A stretch of 64,000 bases of DNA. Origin: UBA724 sp964229545. Lineage in GTDB: Bacteria; Bacteroidota; Bacteroidia; Flavobacteriales; Flavobacteriaceae. The stretch is from NCBI GenBank assembly GCA_964229545.1, contig CAXRDP010000037.1, forward strand, positions 1-64,000, given 5' to 3'. This document shows positions 9,886 to 21,452 of this stretch, piece after piece. The position numbers and the translations under genes are program-made. How positions within the stretch are numbered: the first letter of the stretch is position 1; the number at the start of each line of letters is the position of its first letter. Below the pieces are notes generated by a model. It saw nothing but the letters and a program-made list of their open reading frames with translations. It made no database searches and was not told where the DNA came from.

Positions 9886-9913
9886 TTGGGTGTTTATCAA
9901 AATCTTATATTTA
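9886..9913 (+). promoter_or_regulatory. Candidate promoter of lgt (TTG-17-TATATTTA)
   Basis: TTG at 9886-9888 and TATATTTA at 9906-9913 are spaced 17 bases apart, close to the flavobacterial TTG/TAnnTTTG pattern (last base differs). The -7 box lies 14 bases before the lgt ATG. It would allow lgt to be transcribed apart from folE-cysS-yidD. Confidence 0.45.
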
Positions 9914-9927
9914 CCTAAAATCCAACT

Positions 9928-10779
9928 ATGGTCTTACTAAAATTCAACTGGGCTCCCGATGAGGTTTTTTTACGAATCGGTTCTTTAGGCGTTCACTACT
10001 ACAGCCTGATGTTTATCATCGCCTTTGCGGTGGGGTATTACATCATGAAAAGGTTTTATAAAAACGAAGGGGTTTCCGAACAATTCCTAGAACCTTTGTT
10101 TATCTACACAGTGGTAGGCACACTAATTGGTGCCCGATTGGGAGAGGTGTTTTTCTACAATTGGGATTATTTCCAAAATCACCTAGTTGAAATTCTTTTA
10201 CCTGTAAAAGAAGTCGCTGACGGAAGTATGTTTTTCGGCCTTATTGAGGGTTGGGAATTTTCTGGATATAGGGGCTTGGCCAGTCACGGTGCTGCCATTG
10301 GCATCATCACAGCCATGATATTATACCGAAGAAAATACAGATATAAATCCGTCCTTTGGATTTTAGACCGCATTGTCATTCCTGTCAGTTTTGGGGGTAT
10401 ATTTATAAGAATCGGAAACTTTTTCAATTCTGAAATTGTTGGAAAATACACTGGTAGCAGCTTTGGGGTTGTTTTTGAAAACCGCGGTGAAGTGCTTCCC
10501 AGGCATCCCGCCCAGTTGTATGAATCACTAGGGTATGTTGTCGTCTTTTTAATTCTGCGACACCTCTATTGGAATACAAAAAGAAAAGATCAGACCGGAT
10601 TTTTGTTTGGTTCCTTTTTGATGCTATTGTTTAGTGTTCGATTTGTAGTCGAATTTGTCAAAGAAAGCCAAGGCGGGTTTGAATCTGCTCTAGGTACTTT
10701 CTCTACAGGGCAATGGCTTAGCATCCCACTGATTGCAGCGGGATTTATCTTTGCCTATCGTGCTCAAAAGAAAGTCTAA
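9928..10779 (+). CDS. lgt: Prolipoprotein diacylglyceryl transferase
   Basis: Inner-membrane enzyme that transfers diacylglycerol from phosphatidylglycerol to the lipobox Cys of prolipoproteins. The 283-residue protein has about seven membrane segments and family signatures: GARLGEVFFYNWDYF, the SHGAAIG version of the HGG motif, the Lgt signature around RIGNFFNSEIVGKYT, and RHPAQLYES. Length is normal. Its stop overlaps the stop of the convergent secDF gene by 4 bases (10776-10779), and no terminator is seen between them. Confidence 0.96.
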   Translation: MVLLKFNWAPDEVFLRIGSLGVHYYSLMFIIAFAVGYYIMKRFYKNEGVSEQFLEPLFIYTVVGTLIGARLGEVFFYNWDYFQNHLVEILLPVKEVADGSMFFGLIEGWEFSGYRGLASHGAAIGIITAMILYRRKYRYKSVLWILDRIVIPVSFGGIFIRIGNFFNSEIVGKYTGSSFGVVFENRGEVLPRHPAQLYESLGYVVVFLILRHLYWNTKRKDQTGFLFGSFLMLLFSVRFVVEFVKESQGGFESALGTFSTGQWLSIPLIAAGFIFAYRAQKKV

Positions 10780-13721
10780 TTTGAACCTTCGTTCTTCTTG
10801 CCCAAAGTGTCAAACATAATAGGGGTGGCGATAAACAGCGAGGAATAGGTTCCTACCAAAACTCCTACGATCAAAGCAAACATAAAGCCACGAATCGCCT
10901 CACCTCCAAACAAGAAAATAGCCAACAATACCACCAAAGTTGTCAACGAGGTGTTGAGTGTTCGGCTTAACGTGCTGTTTAGGGCACTGTCTACGGTTCG
11001 CCCAAAAGGCCAACTTGTATGAGCGTTCGCAAATTCTCGAATGCGGTCAAAGACAACAACAGTATCGTTAAGTGAATATCCAATCACTGTCAAAATAGCT
11101 GCGATAAAGGCCTGATTGATTTCCATACTGAAGGGCATAAAAGTGTAAGTTATCGAGAAGATTCCCAATACGACCAATACATCGTGGAAAACAGCAGCTA
11201 CGGCTCCAAGAGAATATTGCCACTTACGGAAACGCAACAAAATATATAGGAATACTACAATAAGCGACCCAAACACGGCCAAGAAAGAATTTTTCTTAAT
11301 GTCATCGGCAATAGTAGGACCTACTTTGATGGATGACATAATACCCACTTGCTTGTCATTGCTTCCGTTAACAAAAGATTCATAATCCAATCCAGAAGGC
11401 AAATAGGGTTGCAGCGTGGTGAAAAGCAATTCTTGGATTTCATTGTCCACAGCAACACCCTCTGTGTCGACTTTATAATTGGTGGTGATTTTTAACTGGT
11501 TGTCTTTTCCAAAAGTTTTGGCCTCGACACTACCCAAGACAGATGCCAGATCGGACTGTACTTCAGATGAGTTTACAGCTTGGTCAAAACGAACCGTGTA
11601 GGAACGACCTCCAACAAAATCGACTCCTTCATTTAAGCCATTGGTAAATAATGAAAAAACGGCCACACCAATCAGCACACCAGAAACCACATAGGCGATG
11701 GTGCGTTTTCCCAAAAAGACTATGTTGAGATTTCTGAACAGATTTTTAGTAAGTCCTGTGGCAAACTCTAGGGTTTTTCCTTTTTTAAGATACCCATCAA
11801 TCAAAATACGGGTTATAAAAATAGCCGTAAATAATGAAGTGGCGATACCAATAAGAAGGGTTGTTGCAAAACCTTTAATCGGCCCTGTTCCAAAGACAAA
11901 TAGTATCAGAGCTGTCAGCCCTGTGGTAATATTGGCATCCAAGATAGATGAGAGTGCATTTTGGAATCCATCAGCAACTGCTTGCTTTTGCCCTTTTTCA
12001 CGGTCGAGTTCTTCGCGCACACGCTCAAAAATAAGTACGTTGGCATCAACGGACATACCGATAGTCAAAACGATACCTGCAATCCCGGGAAGGGTAAGCA
12101 CAGCACCCAAACCTGCTAGAATCCCAAAGATCAAAACGATATTTAATGTCAGAGCCACATCTGCATACAGTCCGGCGCGACCATAATAAAACACCATCCA
12201 AACAAGCACCAACATCAGTGCGATGGCAAAAGAGTTGATTCCACTGCGAATGGCTTCAGCGCCTAGAGAGGGTCCTACAATTTCAGATTGAATGATTTCT
12301 GCTGATGCTGGCAACTTACCAGCGCGTAGTACGTTGGCCAAGTCAATGGCTTCGTTGAGGGTAAACTGTCCAGAAATTTCAGAACGACCACCCGAAATGG
12401 CGCCTTTGGACACCCCAGGGGCAGAGTACACAACGTCGTCCAGTACAATAGCGATATTGCTACGCTCACGGAAAGCTTTACCTGTCATTTCTTCCCAAGT
12501 TCGGGCACCTTTTCCATTCATTTGCATGCTTACGGCTGGGCCACCTACTTGGTCATAGGTTTGGGCAGCATCTACAATCACACTCCCACTTAGAGGAGGC
12601 TCGTTGGTTCGATTAGATCGAATAGCGTAAAGGTCAAGTAGTTCAGACCCTTTGTCTGATTTACCCCACAAAAATTTGGTGTAGCGAAGTTCCGAAGGTA
12701 GTAAGCTACGCACTTCAGGCATGCTTAGGTAACTCGTCACTTTTTGTTGGTCTTTGGCCGCAAACTGCGCCAAAACAGGACCTCCCTGATAACCTGATCC
12801 AACGATAAGGTCAAACAGCGGGTTTTGGTTTAAGGAAACAGAATCTTGCTGGGCTTCCACGTCAGCCAACAACTCATCGATTTCAGATTTCTCACTGGCT
12901 TCGTCTTTTTGAACCTCCACCAATCCTTTAAGCGTTTCGTTGGCTTGTGCCAAGAAAGAAAAGTATTTATCGTTGGATTCGGTTTCCCAAAATTCGAGTT
13001 GGGCAGTACTTTGCAACAAGTTTTTTACACGATCAATATCACGTGCACCCGGCAACTCAACCAATATACGTCCTGAATTTCCAAGTCGTTGGATGTTGGG
13101 TTGGGTCACACCAAACTTGTCAATACGTTTGCGCAAAACCTCAAAAGCAGATACGATAGACTCATCAATTTTTCTGCGGATGATGGGTCTTACCTCATCA
13201 TCTGTCATATTGAAATTGATTTCATCACTAAGGGTTCGGTTGGCAAAAATATCAGGGCTGGCCAAGCCTTCATTCCCTTTAAGGTTGTCAAAAGCCTTAA
13301 AGAAACTTTCTACATAGCTTTCATCTGAGGATTTTTGCAACTCGTCTGCTTCTAGCAAGGATTGGTTGAATAAAGGACTACGCGTGTTGTCTGCCAGACC
13401 TTTTAGGATGTCTTTTACAGAAATCTGCAGAATTACATTGATGCCTCCTTTGAGGTCTAAACCTTTGTTCAGCTCTCTAGCTTTAGAGCTGTTATAGGTT
13501 GTAAAGCCATACAAACTGTTGTTGCCAATAGAATCCAAATAGCTTTGCTGAACGCCTTCCAAAAGTTCAAAATAGTTTTCGGCGTTGGCATCTACTTGCG
13601 CCTCGGCATATGTACGTGCTTGTTCTTCAGTTTGATTAACAATAAAGGTAAAGGACAGTTGGTACAAACTGGCCAGTCCAAACAAAAAGGCAAAAACTTT
13701 TACCAGTCCGTTATTCTGCAT
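10776..13721 (-). CDS. secDF: Protein translocase subunit SecDF (fused)
   Basis: A single 981-residue polypeptide joins SecD and SecF, which use the proton gradient to pull proteins through SecYEG. The N-terminal half has one membrane segment, then GLDLKGGINVILQ (SecD signature), a large periplasmic domain with VFEVLRKRIDKFGV-type sequence, and six membrane segments including IAGIVLTIGMSVDANVLIFERVREE. The SecF half starts near FVGGRSYTVRFD and has VIGYSLNDTVVVFDRIRE in its membrane part. The periplasmic insert around 12.6-13.3 kb contains a segment rich in Glu/Asp and Gln that varies among relatives. The fusion is usual in Bacteroidota. Confidence 0.96.
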   Translation of the reverse strand: MQNNGLVKVFAFLFGLASLYQLSFTFIVNQTEEQARTYAEAQVDANAENYFELLEGVQQSYLDSIGNNSLYGFTTYNSSKARELNKGLDLKGGINVILQISVKDILKGLADNTRSPLFNQSLLEADELQKSSDESYVESFFKAFDNLKGNEGLASPDIFANRTLSDEINFNMTDDEVRPIIRRKIDESIVSAFEVLRKRIDKFGVTQPNIQRLGNSGRILVELPGARDIDRVKNLLQSTAQLEFWETESNDKYFSFLAQANETLKGLVEVQKDEASEKSEIDELLADVEAQQDSVSLNQNPLFDLIVGSGYQGGPVLAQFAAKDQQKVTSYLSMPEVRSLLPSELRYTKFLWGKSDKGSELLDLYAIRSNRTNEPPLSGSVIVDAAQTYDQVGGPAVSMQMNGKGARTWEEMTGKAFRERSNIAIVLDDVVYSAPGVSKGAISGGRSEISGQFTLNEAIDLANVLRAGKLPASAEIIQSEIVGPSLGAEAIRSGINSFAIALMLVLVWMVFYYGRAGLYADVALTLNIVLIFGILAGLGAVLTLPGIAGIVLTIGMSVDANVLIFERVREELDREKGQKQAVADGFQNALSSILDANITTGLTALILFVFGTGPIKGFATTLLIGIATSLFTAIFITRILIDGYLKKGKTLEFATGLTKNLFRNLNIVFLGKRTIAYVVSGVLIGVAVFSLFTNGLNEGVDFVGGRSYTVRFDQAVNSSEVQSDLASVLGSVEAKTFGKDNQLKITTNYKVDTEGVAVDNEIQELLFTTLQPYLPSGLDYESFVNGSNDKQVGIMSSIKVGPTIADDIKKNSFLAVFGSLIVVFLYILLRFRKWQYSLGAVAAVFHDVLVVLGIFSITYTFMPFSMEINQAFIAAILTVIGYSLNDTVVVFDRIREFANAHTSWPFGRTVDSALNSTLSRTLNTSLTTLVVLLAIFLFGGEAIRGFMFALIVGVLVGTYSSLFIATPIMFDTLGKKNEGSN

Positions 13722-13806
13722 GATGTTTGTTTTAATTTATTAAAAGCAGGCAAATATAGGATTTCCTAAGGATACTTTGTGACCCATAAAGGACAATCAA
13801 AATCCC

Positions 13807-14745
13807 TTATCCGCCCAAAATACTTGAAAGCGCCCCGTTCATATTGCGCACGGCATCAGCGCTTTGGTTAAACTTTTGTTGTTCTTCGGTGTCTAGCGGC
13901 ACATCTACGATGCTATCCCATCCCGATTTTCCTATAATAGTGGGCACGCCAATACATATATCGGATTGTCCATACTCACCTTCCAACATAACAGAACAAG
14001 GAATGATGCGTTTTTGGTCATGCAAAATGCTCGCTACCAAATAGGCCACAGAAGCCCCAGGTGCATACCAAGCCGATGTACCTAAAAGTTTGGTCAGTGT
14101 CGCTCCGCCCACCATAGTGTCAGCAGCAACTTGACTGAGTTGGTCTTGTGAAAGAAACTGATTGACCGGCAGTCCGTTGTAAGTAGCCAATCGGGTGAGT
14201 GGAATCATGGTGGTGTCACCATGACCTCCAATTACCATACCCTGAATGTCATTAGCGGGTTTTTCCAAAGCCAAAGACAAATAAGTTTTAAAACGGCTGC
14301 TATCTAGGGCACCTCCCATACCAATCACACGATTTTTGGGCAGACCCGTAGCTTTGAGTGTCAAATAGGTCATGGTATCCATGGGGTTGGAAACAACCAC
14401 AATTACTGCGTCGGGTGAATATTGAAGCACCTGGTCGGCAACGCTTTTTACAATTCCTGCGTTGATACCTATAAGTTCCTCTCTTGTCATACCGGGCTTT
14501 CGTGGAATTCCTGAGGTAATCACCACTACATCACTGTTGGCGGTTTTGGCGTAATCTCCGGTAGTTCCCACGATTCGGGTGTTAAAGCCGAGCGTAGTGG
14601 CTGTTTGCATCATATCTAGAGCTTTGCCCTCGGCAAACCCCTCTTTGATGTCTAATAAAACGACTTCGCTGGCCATGCCTTGATATGCAATGGCATCTGC
14701 ACATGTGGCACCTACGTTTCCGGCGCCAATGATGGTAACTTTCAT
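13807..14745 (-). CDS. mdh: Malate dehydrogenase
   Basis: NAD-dependent enzyme of the citric acid cycle interconverting malate and oxaloacetate. The 312-residue protein belongs to the LDH-like MDH group: Rossmann signature IGAGNVGATCADAIA, substrate-loop arginines in SGIPRKPGMTREE, VVSNPMDTMTYL, and the catalytic His in VIGGHGDTTMIPL. Arg at the loop position (GIPRKPGM) rather than Gln supports malate over lactate. The start at 14745 places the Rossmann motif at the very N-terminus. It is downstream of gyrB on the same strand with a 60-base gap. Confidence 0.95.
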   Translation of the reverse strand: MKVTIIGAGNVGATCADAIAYQGMASEVVLLDIKEGFAEGKALDMMQTATTLGFNTRIVGTTGDYAKTANSDVVVITSGIPRKPGMTREELIGINAGIVKSVADQVLQYSPDAVIVVVSNPMDTMTYLTLKATGLPKNRVIGMGGALDSSRFKTYLSLALEKPANDIQGMVIGGHGDTTMIPLTRLATYNGLPVNQFLSQDQLSQVAADTMVGGATLTKLLGTSAWYAPGASVAYLVASILHDQKRIIPCSVMLEGEYGQSDICIGVPTIIGKSGWDSIVDVPLDTEEQQKFNQSADAVRNMNGALSSILGG

Positions 14746-14805
14746 TATATAATTCTTAAACTTTTACAAAAATTAGGTTGTGAGCACACAAAAGCAATCG
14801 CATCC

Positions 14806-16749
<1,944 letters not shown>

Positions 16750-16891
16750 TTAGTTTGTTTTTTTAGCAAAATCACATTCTACCAAATATACTTATATCTG
16801 AAAGAACGCGCTGATAAATAAACCTCACAAATACGCTAAGTTATCAACACGTATTGTGGAAAATAAATAGGTTTTTTTAAGTAAAAACGAG

Positions 16892-18559
16892 CTATTTCTT
16901 ATAAGCATCAACATGTACCTGACCTATGGCCCTTCCAGATGGCTCATTCATGTTTTGGAAAGAGGCATCCCAAGCCAAAGCGGTGGGTGTGCTACAGGCC
17001 ACACTCGGCACAGAAGGCACTGTCAAGGCTGCGGTGTCTGAAGGGAAATGTTCTTCGAAAATACTCCGATAGTAATACTCTTCTTTGGTGCGCGGGGGTT
17101 GCACAGGAAAACGATGTTGAGCAGCTTCCATCTGAGTGTCAGTCACTTCTTGATCTACCACTTCTTTGAGGGTGTCTATCCAGTTGTACCCTACTCCGTC
17201 GCTAAATTGCTCTTTTTGACGCCAAGCAACACTTTCGGGAAGATAGTCCTCAAAAGCCTTGCGAACAACCCATTTTTCCATGCGCTCAGAAGTAATCATT
17301 TTGTCAGCCGGATTGATACGCATGGCTACATCTAAAAATTCTTTGTCAAGAAAGGGAACGCGCCCTTCAATTCCCCAAGCTGCCAAAGACTTGTTGGCAC
17401 GCAAGCAGTCGTATTGATAGAGTTTATCGAGCTTTCTGACGGTCTCCTCGTGAAATTCTTGGGCGTTGGGCGCCTTGTGAAAGTACAGATAGCCCCCAAA
17501 TACCTCGTCGGCACCTTCGCCAGACAATACCATCTTGATACCCATTGACTTTATCACTCGAGCCAACAAGTACATGGGTGTGGACGCACGCACCGTGGTG
17601 ATATCATAGGTTTCCAAATGATAGATTACATCACGAATCGCATCCAAACCTTCTTGAATGGTAAAAGTGACCTCATGATGGACAGTGCCGATGTGGTCTG
17701 CCACTTTTTGTGCGGCTGCCAAATCAGGTGAGCCCTCAAGACCTATTGAAAATGAGTGTAGCTGTGGCCACCAGGCTTCACTTTGATCATCTGATTCTAT
17801 GCGGTTTTTGGCGAATTTTTTAGCCAAGGCAGAAGTGATGGAAGAGTCGAGTCCGCCGGAAAGCAAAACCCCATAGGGCACGTCACTCATCAATTGACGA
17901 TGGACGGCATCTTCCAGAGCCTGACCTAAGGCTTCTATATCAGTATGGTTGTCTTTGACAGTGTCATAAGAACGCCAATCGCGTTTGTACCAAAGTTCTA
18001 GCACACCCGTTTTACTGTCATAAAAATGTCCCGGAGGGAACACTTCAATTTTGTTGCAAAAGCCCTCTAAGGCTTTGAGCTCAGAAGCTATATACAATGT
18101 GCCTTGAAAGTCCCAACCCATGTAAAGCGGTATGATACCCATATGATCCCTGGCAGCCAGCAAGCGGCTGTTTGCTTCGTCATATAAAACAAAACCGAAA
18201 ATACCATTGAGGTCATCTATAAAGTCGGTGCCTTTGGAATTGTAAAGTGACAATATCACTTCACAATCGGATCCGGTTTGGAAAGGATAGTCTGGTGTGC
18301 TCTTGCGCAACTCGCGATGGTTATAGATTTCCCCGTTGGCAGCCAACACCAATTGGCCGTTGTTGCCAAACAATGGTTGTTTTCCCGACGTAGGGTCCAC
18401 AATAGCCAGTCGCTCATGTGCCAAAACAGCATGAGAAGCCACATGAATCCCACTCCAATCGGGACCGCGATGACGAATGCGTTTGGACATTTCTAAAAGT
18501 TGAGGTCTCAACCCATCAATTTCTTCCTTTTCGTTAAAGGCACATACAATTCCACACAT
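16892..18559 (-). CDS. asnB: Asparagine synthase B (glutamine-hydrolysing)
   Basis: Makes asparagine from aspartate, ATP and glutamine. The start is set at the ATG at 18559 so that, after Met removal, the catalytic Cys2 (MCGIVCAF) becomes the N-terminal nucleophile; a few in-frame codons upstream are ignored. The glutaminase domain has RHRGPDWSG and NGEIYNH, and the synthetase domain has the PPi-loop GVLLSGGLDSS at about residue 230 and LSGEGADEVFGGYLYFHKAPN. The 555-residue length matches E. coli AsnB. A TATATTTG promoter box lies 16 bases before the start. Confidence 0.95.
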   Translation of the reverse strand: MCGIVCAFNEKEEIDGLRPQLLEMSKRIRHRGPDWSGIHVASHAVLAHERLAIVDPTSGKQPLFGNNGQLVLAANGEIYNHRELRKSTPDYPFQTGSDCEVILSLYNSKGTDFIDDLNGIFGFVLYDEANSRLLAARDHMGIIPLYMGWDFQGTLYIASELKALEGFCNKIEVFPPGHFYDSKTGVLELWYKRDWRSYDTVKDNHTDIEALGQALEDAVHRQLMSDVPYGVLLSGGLDSSITSALAKKFAKNRIESDDQSEAWWPQLHSFSIGLEGSPDLAAAQKVADHIGTVHHEVTFTIQEGLDAIRDVIYHLETYDITTVRASTPMYLLARVIKSMGIKMVLSGEGADEVFGGYLYFHKAPNAQEFHEETVRKLDKLYQYDCLRANKSLAAWGIEGRVPFLDKEFLDVAMRINPADKMITSERMEKWVVRKAFEDYLPESVAWRQKEQFSDGVGYNWIDTLKEVVDQEVTDTQMEAAQHRFPVQPPRTKEEYYYRSIFEEHFPSDTAALTVPSVPSVACSTPTALAWDASFQNMNEPSGRAIGQVHVDAYKK

Positions 18560-18574
18560 TGTAAAAATTTTTAG

Positions 18575-18582
18575 CAAATATA
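18575..18582 (-). promoter_or_regulatory. Bacteroidota-type -7 promoter element upstream of asnB
   Basis: On the minus strand TATATTTG fits TAnnTTTG exactly and sits 16 bases before the asnB ATG. The 162-base gap to ftsE is very A/T rich and shows no convincing -33 TTG on this strand. Confidence 0.45.
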
Positions 18583-18702
18583 TATTTATGCTTAATAATA
18601 TAAATAGGTTTTAATATAAATAATATAATTGTTAAATTAAATAATACATTTTGGTTTAATATTAAAATATTTAAAATGAATTTTATTGAAAAAAGTTTCA
18701 TT

Positions 18703-18729
18703 TTGTTTCTGTAAGTCTTCCTATTTTTA
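18703..18729 (+). promoter_or_regulatory. Candidate promoter of the ftsE-like gene
   Basis: TTG at 18703-18705 and TATTTTTA at 18722-18729 are 16 bases apart, a near match to the flavobacterial consensus, with the ATG 11 bases further on. Confidence 0.35.
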
Positions 18730-18739
18730 GGGTCGAATC

Positions 18740-19423
18740 ATGAAAGAAGCCATTATTTCGTTCCAAGATGCACAGATAAATCAGCACAACAAGTCCGTGT
18801 TGTCCGATTTGAGTCTACAGATTGCTCCAGGGGCTTTTGTCTATCTCATAGGGCGCACCGGAAGCGGTAAAAGCAGCCTACTCAAGACGCTTTATGGAGA
18901 CCTAAAGCTGGAAAAAGGCGAAGGACACATTGCCGGCTTCGACCTAAGGAAGCTCAGAGAAAGAAAAATACCTGATTTGCGAAGAAAACTTGGCGTGGTG
19001 TTTCAAGATTTCCAATTGTTACCTGATCGTACTATTGAACGAAACTTAGATTTTGTGTTGCGGGCCACCGGCTGGAAAGACTCCGAAAAACGAAATGAGA
19101 AAATTGACGTGGTATTGGATTTGGTCGGATTAAAAGATCGAAGGAAACAATTTCCCAACGCCCTGTCGGGTGGGGAACAGCAACGCATTGCCATTGCCCG
19201 CGCCCTGCTCAATGACCCTGACATCATACTGGCCGACGAACCTACGGGAAATTTGGACCCAATCACCAGTTTGGAGGTGATGGATTTGCTACAAAACATC
19301 AACCAAAAAGGCACCACCGTGCTGATGGCTACCCACGACTACAACCTGATATCGAAATATCCGAGTATGACTTTTAAGTGTGAAGAGGGCAAATTGTCAG
19401 AGCTCGTTCACAAACAAGTATAG
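18740..19423 (+). CDS. ftsE: ABC transporter ATP-binding protein, FtsE-like
   Basis: A 227-residue ATPase of the FtsE/LolD group. It has the Walker A GRTGSGKSS, the Q-loop VFQDFQLLPDRTIERNL, the signature LSGGEQQRIAIARAL, Walker B IILADEPTGNLDP and the H-loop ATHDYNL. The wording around the Q-loop and TGNLDP is typical of FtsE, which with FtsX controls peptidoglycan hydrolases at the division site. No ftsX lies next door; the next gene is a glycosyltransferase 10 bases downstream. A LolD or MacB-type ATPase remains possible, so the symbol is given with moderate confidence. Confidence 0.82.
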   Translation: MKEAIISFQDAQINQHNKSVLSDLSLQIAPGAFVYLIGRTGSGKSSLLKTLYGDLKLEKGEGHIAGFDLRKLRERKIPDLRRKLGVVFQDFQLLPDRTIERNLDFVLRATGWKDSEKRNEKIDVVLDLVGLKDRRKQFPNALSGGEQQRIAIARALLNDPDIILADEPTGNLDPITSLEVMDLLQNINQKGTTVLMATHDYNLISKYPSMTFKCEEGKLSELVHKQV

Positions 19424-19433
19424 TTTGTAGGTT

Positions 19434-20309
19434 ATGCTGTCAATTTGTATTCCTGTCTACAACTACAATGCCTTGCCGTTGGCAAAAAAAATGGTACGCC
19501 AAGCTGAAATAGAAGGTGTTGATTTTGAAATTCTTTGTTATGATGATGGATCGACTCTTTTTGAGGAGCAAAACAAAAGAACGGGCTCATTAACAAAAGT
19601 CACCTACAAAAAATTTTCATCCAATATTGGCAGAACCGCCATTCGGCAAAAACTAGCAAGTGATGCAAGGTTTGATTGGCTTCTTTTTGTGGATGCCGAT
19701 ATGATGCCGAAAACAGAACGATTTATTAAAGACTACCTTGTACATCAGAAAAAATCTCCTGAACGAGCGATCTTTTTTGGCGGATATGCCTACAAAAGCA
19801 CTATCAAATCAAAAAAATTGTTGCGTTATAAATATGGAAAAAAGAGGGAGGAAATAGCGGCCAAAAGGCGTTCTAAAAAGCCCTATAAAAATGTGCTCTC
19901 GGGAAATGTTTTTATTAAAAAATCATTGTTTTTTGAAGTGAATGCTGTTCTTCAAAACAGATATGGATTGGATCCCTTATTTTCAGCACGACTCCAAGAT
20001 TTAAAGATTGTGCCTTCCCATATTGACAATGAGGTGTATCACAATGGCTTGGAGACCAATTCCAGTTTTTTAGAAAAAAGCAAAGAAGGTGCCGAAACAA
20101 TTGGCTGGTTATACCATAAGAACCACATCACCAAAAATCAAAGTCAATTGATTTGCGCGTACGAATGGCTTCGAAAATGGAAATTATTAGGAATCTTCAA
20201 GACATTAAGTCAATGCGCCATTAAACCAACCGAAAAACTACTTTCTACAGGGAAAGCCCCGCTTTTTTTATTTGATTTTTTTAGGTTGTACTATTTTACT
20301 AAGTCGTAA
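19434..20309 (+). CDS. Glycosyltransferase family 2 protein
   Basis: A 291-residue GT-A fold transferase. It opens with LSICIPVYNYNALPL, has the nucleotide-binding YDDGSTLFEE region near residue 35, and the metal-binding DAD in LLFVDADMMPK near residue 90. A basic segment (KKREEIAAKRRSKKP) follows. The C-terminal third has no clear membrane helix. It likely adds a sugar to a surface glycan. It lies 10 bases after ftsE, and its 3' end overlaps the convergent family 4 glycosyltransferase gene by 19 bases. Acceptor and donor are unknown. Confidence 0.85.
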   Translation: MLSICIPVYNYNALPLAKKMVRQAEIEGVDFEILCYDDGSTLFEEQNKRTGSLTKVTYKKFSSNIGRTAIRQKLASDARFDWLLFVDADMMPKTERFIKDYLVHQKKSPERAIFFGGYAYKSTIKSKKLLRYKYGKKREEIAAKRRSKKPYKNVLSGNVFIKKSLFFEVNAVLQNRYGLDPLFSARLQDLKIVPSHIDNEVYHNGLETNSSFLEKSKEGAETIGWLYHKNHITKNQSQLICAYEWLRKWKLLGIFKTLSQCAIKPTEKLLSTGKAPLFLFDFFRLYYFTKS

Positions 20310-21397
20310 TCCCTTTTTAAGCCATCGAATAAATCCTGCCATTGGCGCATGACAGCTTTGATTTCAAATCTCCTTATATTCTTATAAGCTTTTTGCCCCA
20401 TCTGATTAAGCAATACATCATCAGTCATTAAGTCTATTATCCTTTGAATATAGGTTTCTTCATCATTTTCCTCAACAAGAAAACCATCTTCGTTGTCTGA
20501 AATAATCTCTCTAGGTCCTAGCGGACAATCAAAGGAAACTACGGGCAATCCACTTGCCATTGCCTCGACTAAAACCAAAGAAAAACTTTCATAGAAAGAA
20601 GTGTGAATCAAAAAAGCATAGTCCTGGTACAAGTTTTCAATGTTAGAAGAACTCCCCTTCAAATTCACAATGTTATTTAAGTTATGCCATTCAATTTGTT
20701 TAAGCAATTGATTTTTACAACTCCCCTCTCCATAAACATCAAGTTTCCAATCAGGATGTGTTTGATGGATTTTTTTCCATATTCTAAGCATACGATCATA
20801 ACCTTTAGTAGGGATAAGCCTTCCAACAGCTATTACTTTTTTTGAATTGGAAACCCTTCTTGTTTTAGGATGCAACCATATAGGGTTCGGGATGACAACT
20901 GCATATTTAGACCCGAACAAATCAGCCGCCGATTTTGACAATACCACATGTCTGTTTACACGTTTTAATGAATGTTTAATTAAACATTTTTTTAGACGGT
21001 CAAGAAAAGGAGAGAAAAAAAATTTATTTGAAGAAAGTGAGACCAAATCAATAGCATGACTCTCAAAAACAACAGGTGCTTTCAAATCAATATAACTCAA
21101 TAGGTGCCCTTTAATTCCATTATCACATATGACCACACAATCTGGTTTTGCTCTGGTAATTTCCTTTTTAAGTCTCATGAAATAAGAAACAAAACCAAAA
21201 AAATACCGACCAGAAACTGGAATGTGTTTAAGTGAAACCGAAGGAAGAAATTTGTAAAACGGGGTACTTGCTTTCGAGGTTGATATGATTTCAATTTGAT
21301 AATTGAATTGATTAATCATATATGTAGACTTTACAGACAGAATACGCGCCACTCCACCCTGTCCATAAACATCATTTGTAACATAAACTATCTTCAT
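20291..21397 (-). CDS. Glycosyltransferase family 4 protein
   Basis: A 368-residue GT-B fold retaining transferase. The N-terminal domain starts MKIVYVTNDVYGQGGVARI (the Gly-rich acceptor loop). The C-terminal domain has VIAVGRLIPTKGYDRMLRIW, then DVYGEGSCKNQL, and the donor-site GLPVVSFDCPLGPREII with the family EX7E-like region before it (FYESFSLVLVEAMASG). The LGPREII wording resembles GT4 enzymes acting on O-antigen or capsule repeats. Base composition is more A/T rich than the housekeeping genes around it. A phosphoethanolamine-transferase-like gene and a flippase lie upstream on the same strand. Confidence 0.87.
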   Translation of the reverse strand: MKIVYVTNDVYGQGGVARILSVKSTYMINQFNYQIEIISTSKASTPFYKFLPSVSLKHIPVSGRYFFGFVSYFMRLKKEITRAKPDCVVICDNGIKGHLLSYIDLKAPVVFESHAIDLVSLSSNKFFFSPFLDRLKKCLIKHSLKRVNRHVVLSKSAADLFGSKYAVVIPNPIWLHPKTRRVSNSKKVIAVGRLIPTKGYDRMLRIWKKIHQTHPDWKLDVYGEGSCKNQLLKQIEWHNLNNIVNLKGSSSNIENLYQDYAFLIHTSFYESFSLVLVEAMASGLPVVSFDCPLGPREIISDNEDGFLVEENDEETYIQRIIDLMTDDVLLNQMGQKAYKNIRRFEIKAVMRQWQDLFDGLKRDYDLVK

Positions 21398-21452
21398 AAA
21401 ATTATGATTACTTCAATACGATTTATAAAATATTTTATCTGCTAAAATGCAA

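Noticed and set aside
18673..18691. Match of about 18 bases to the start of the trmH-type gene at 40464
   Set aside because: Both are very A/T rich and the match does not extend further; chance or a trivial fragment, not a repeat element.
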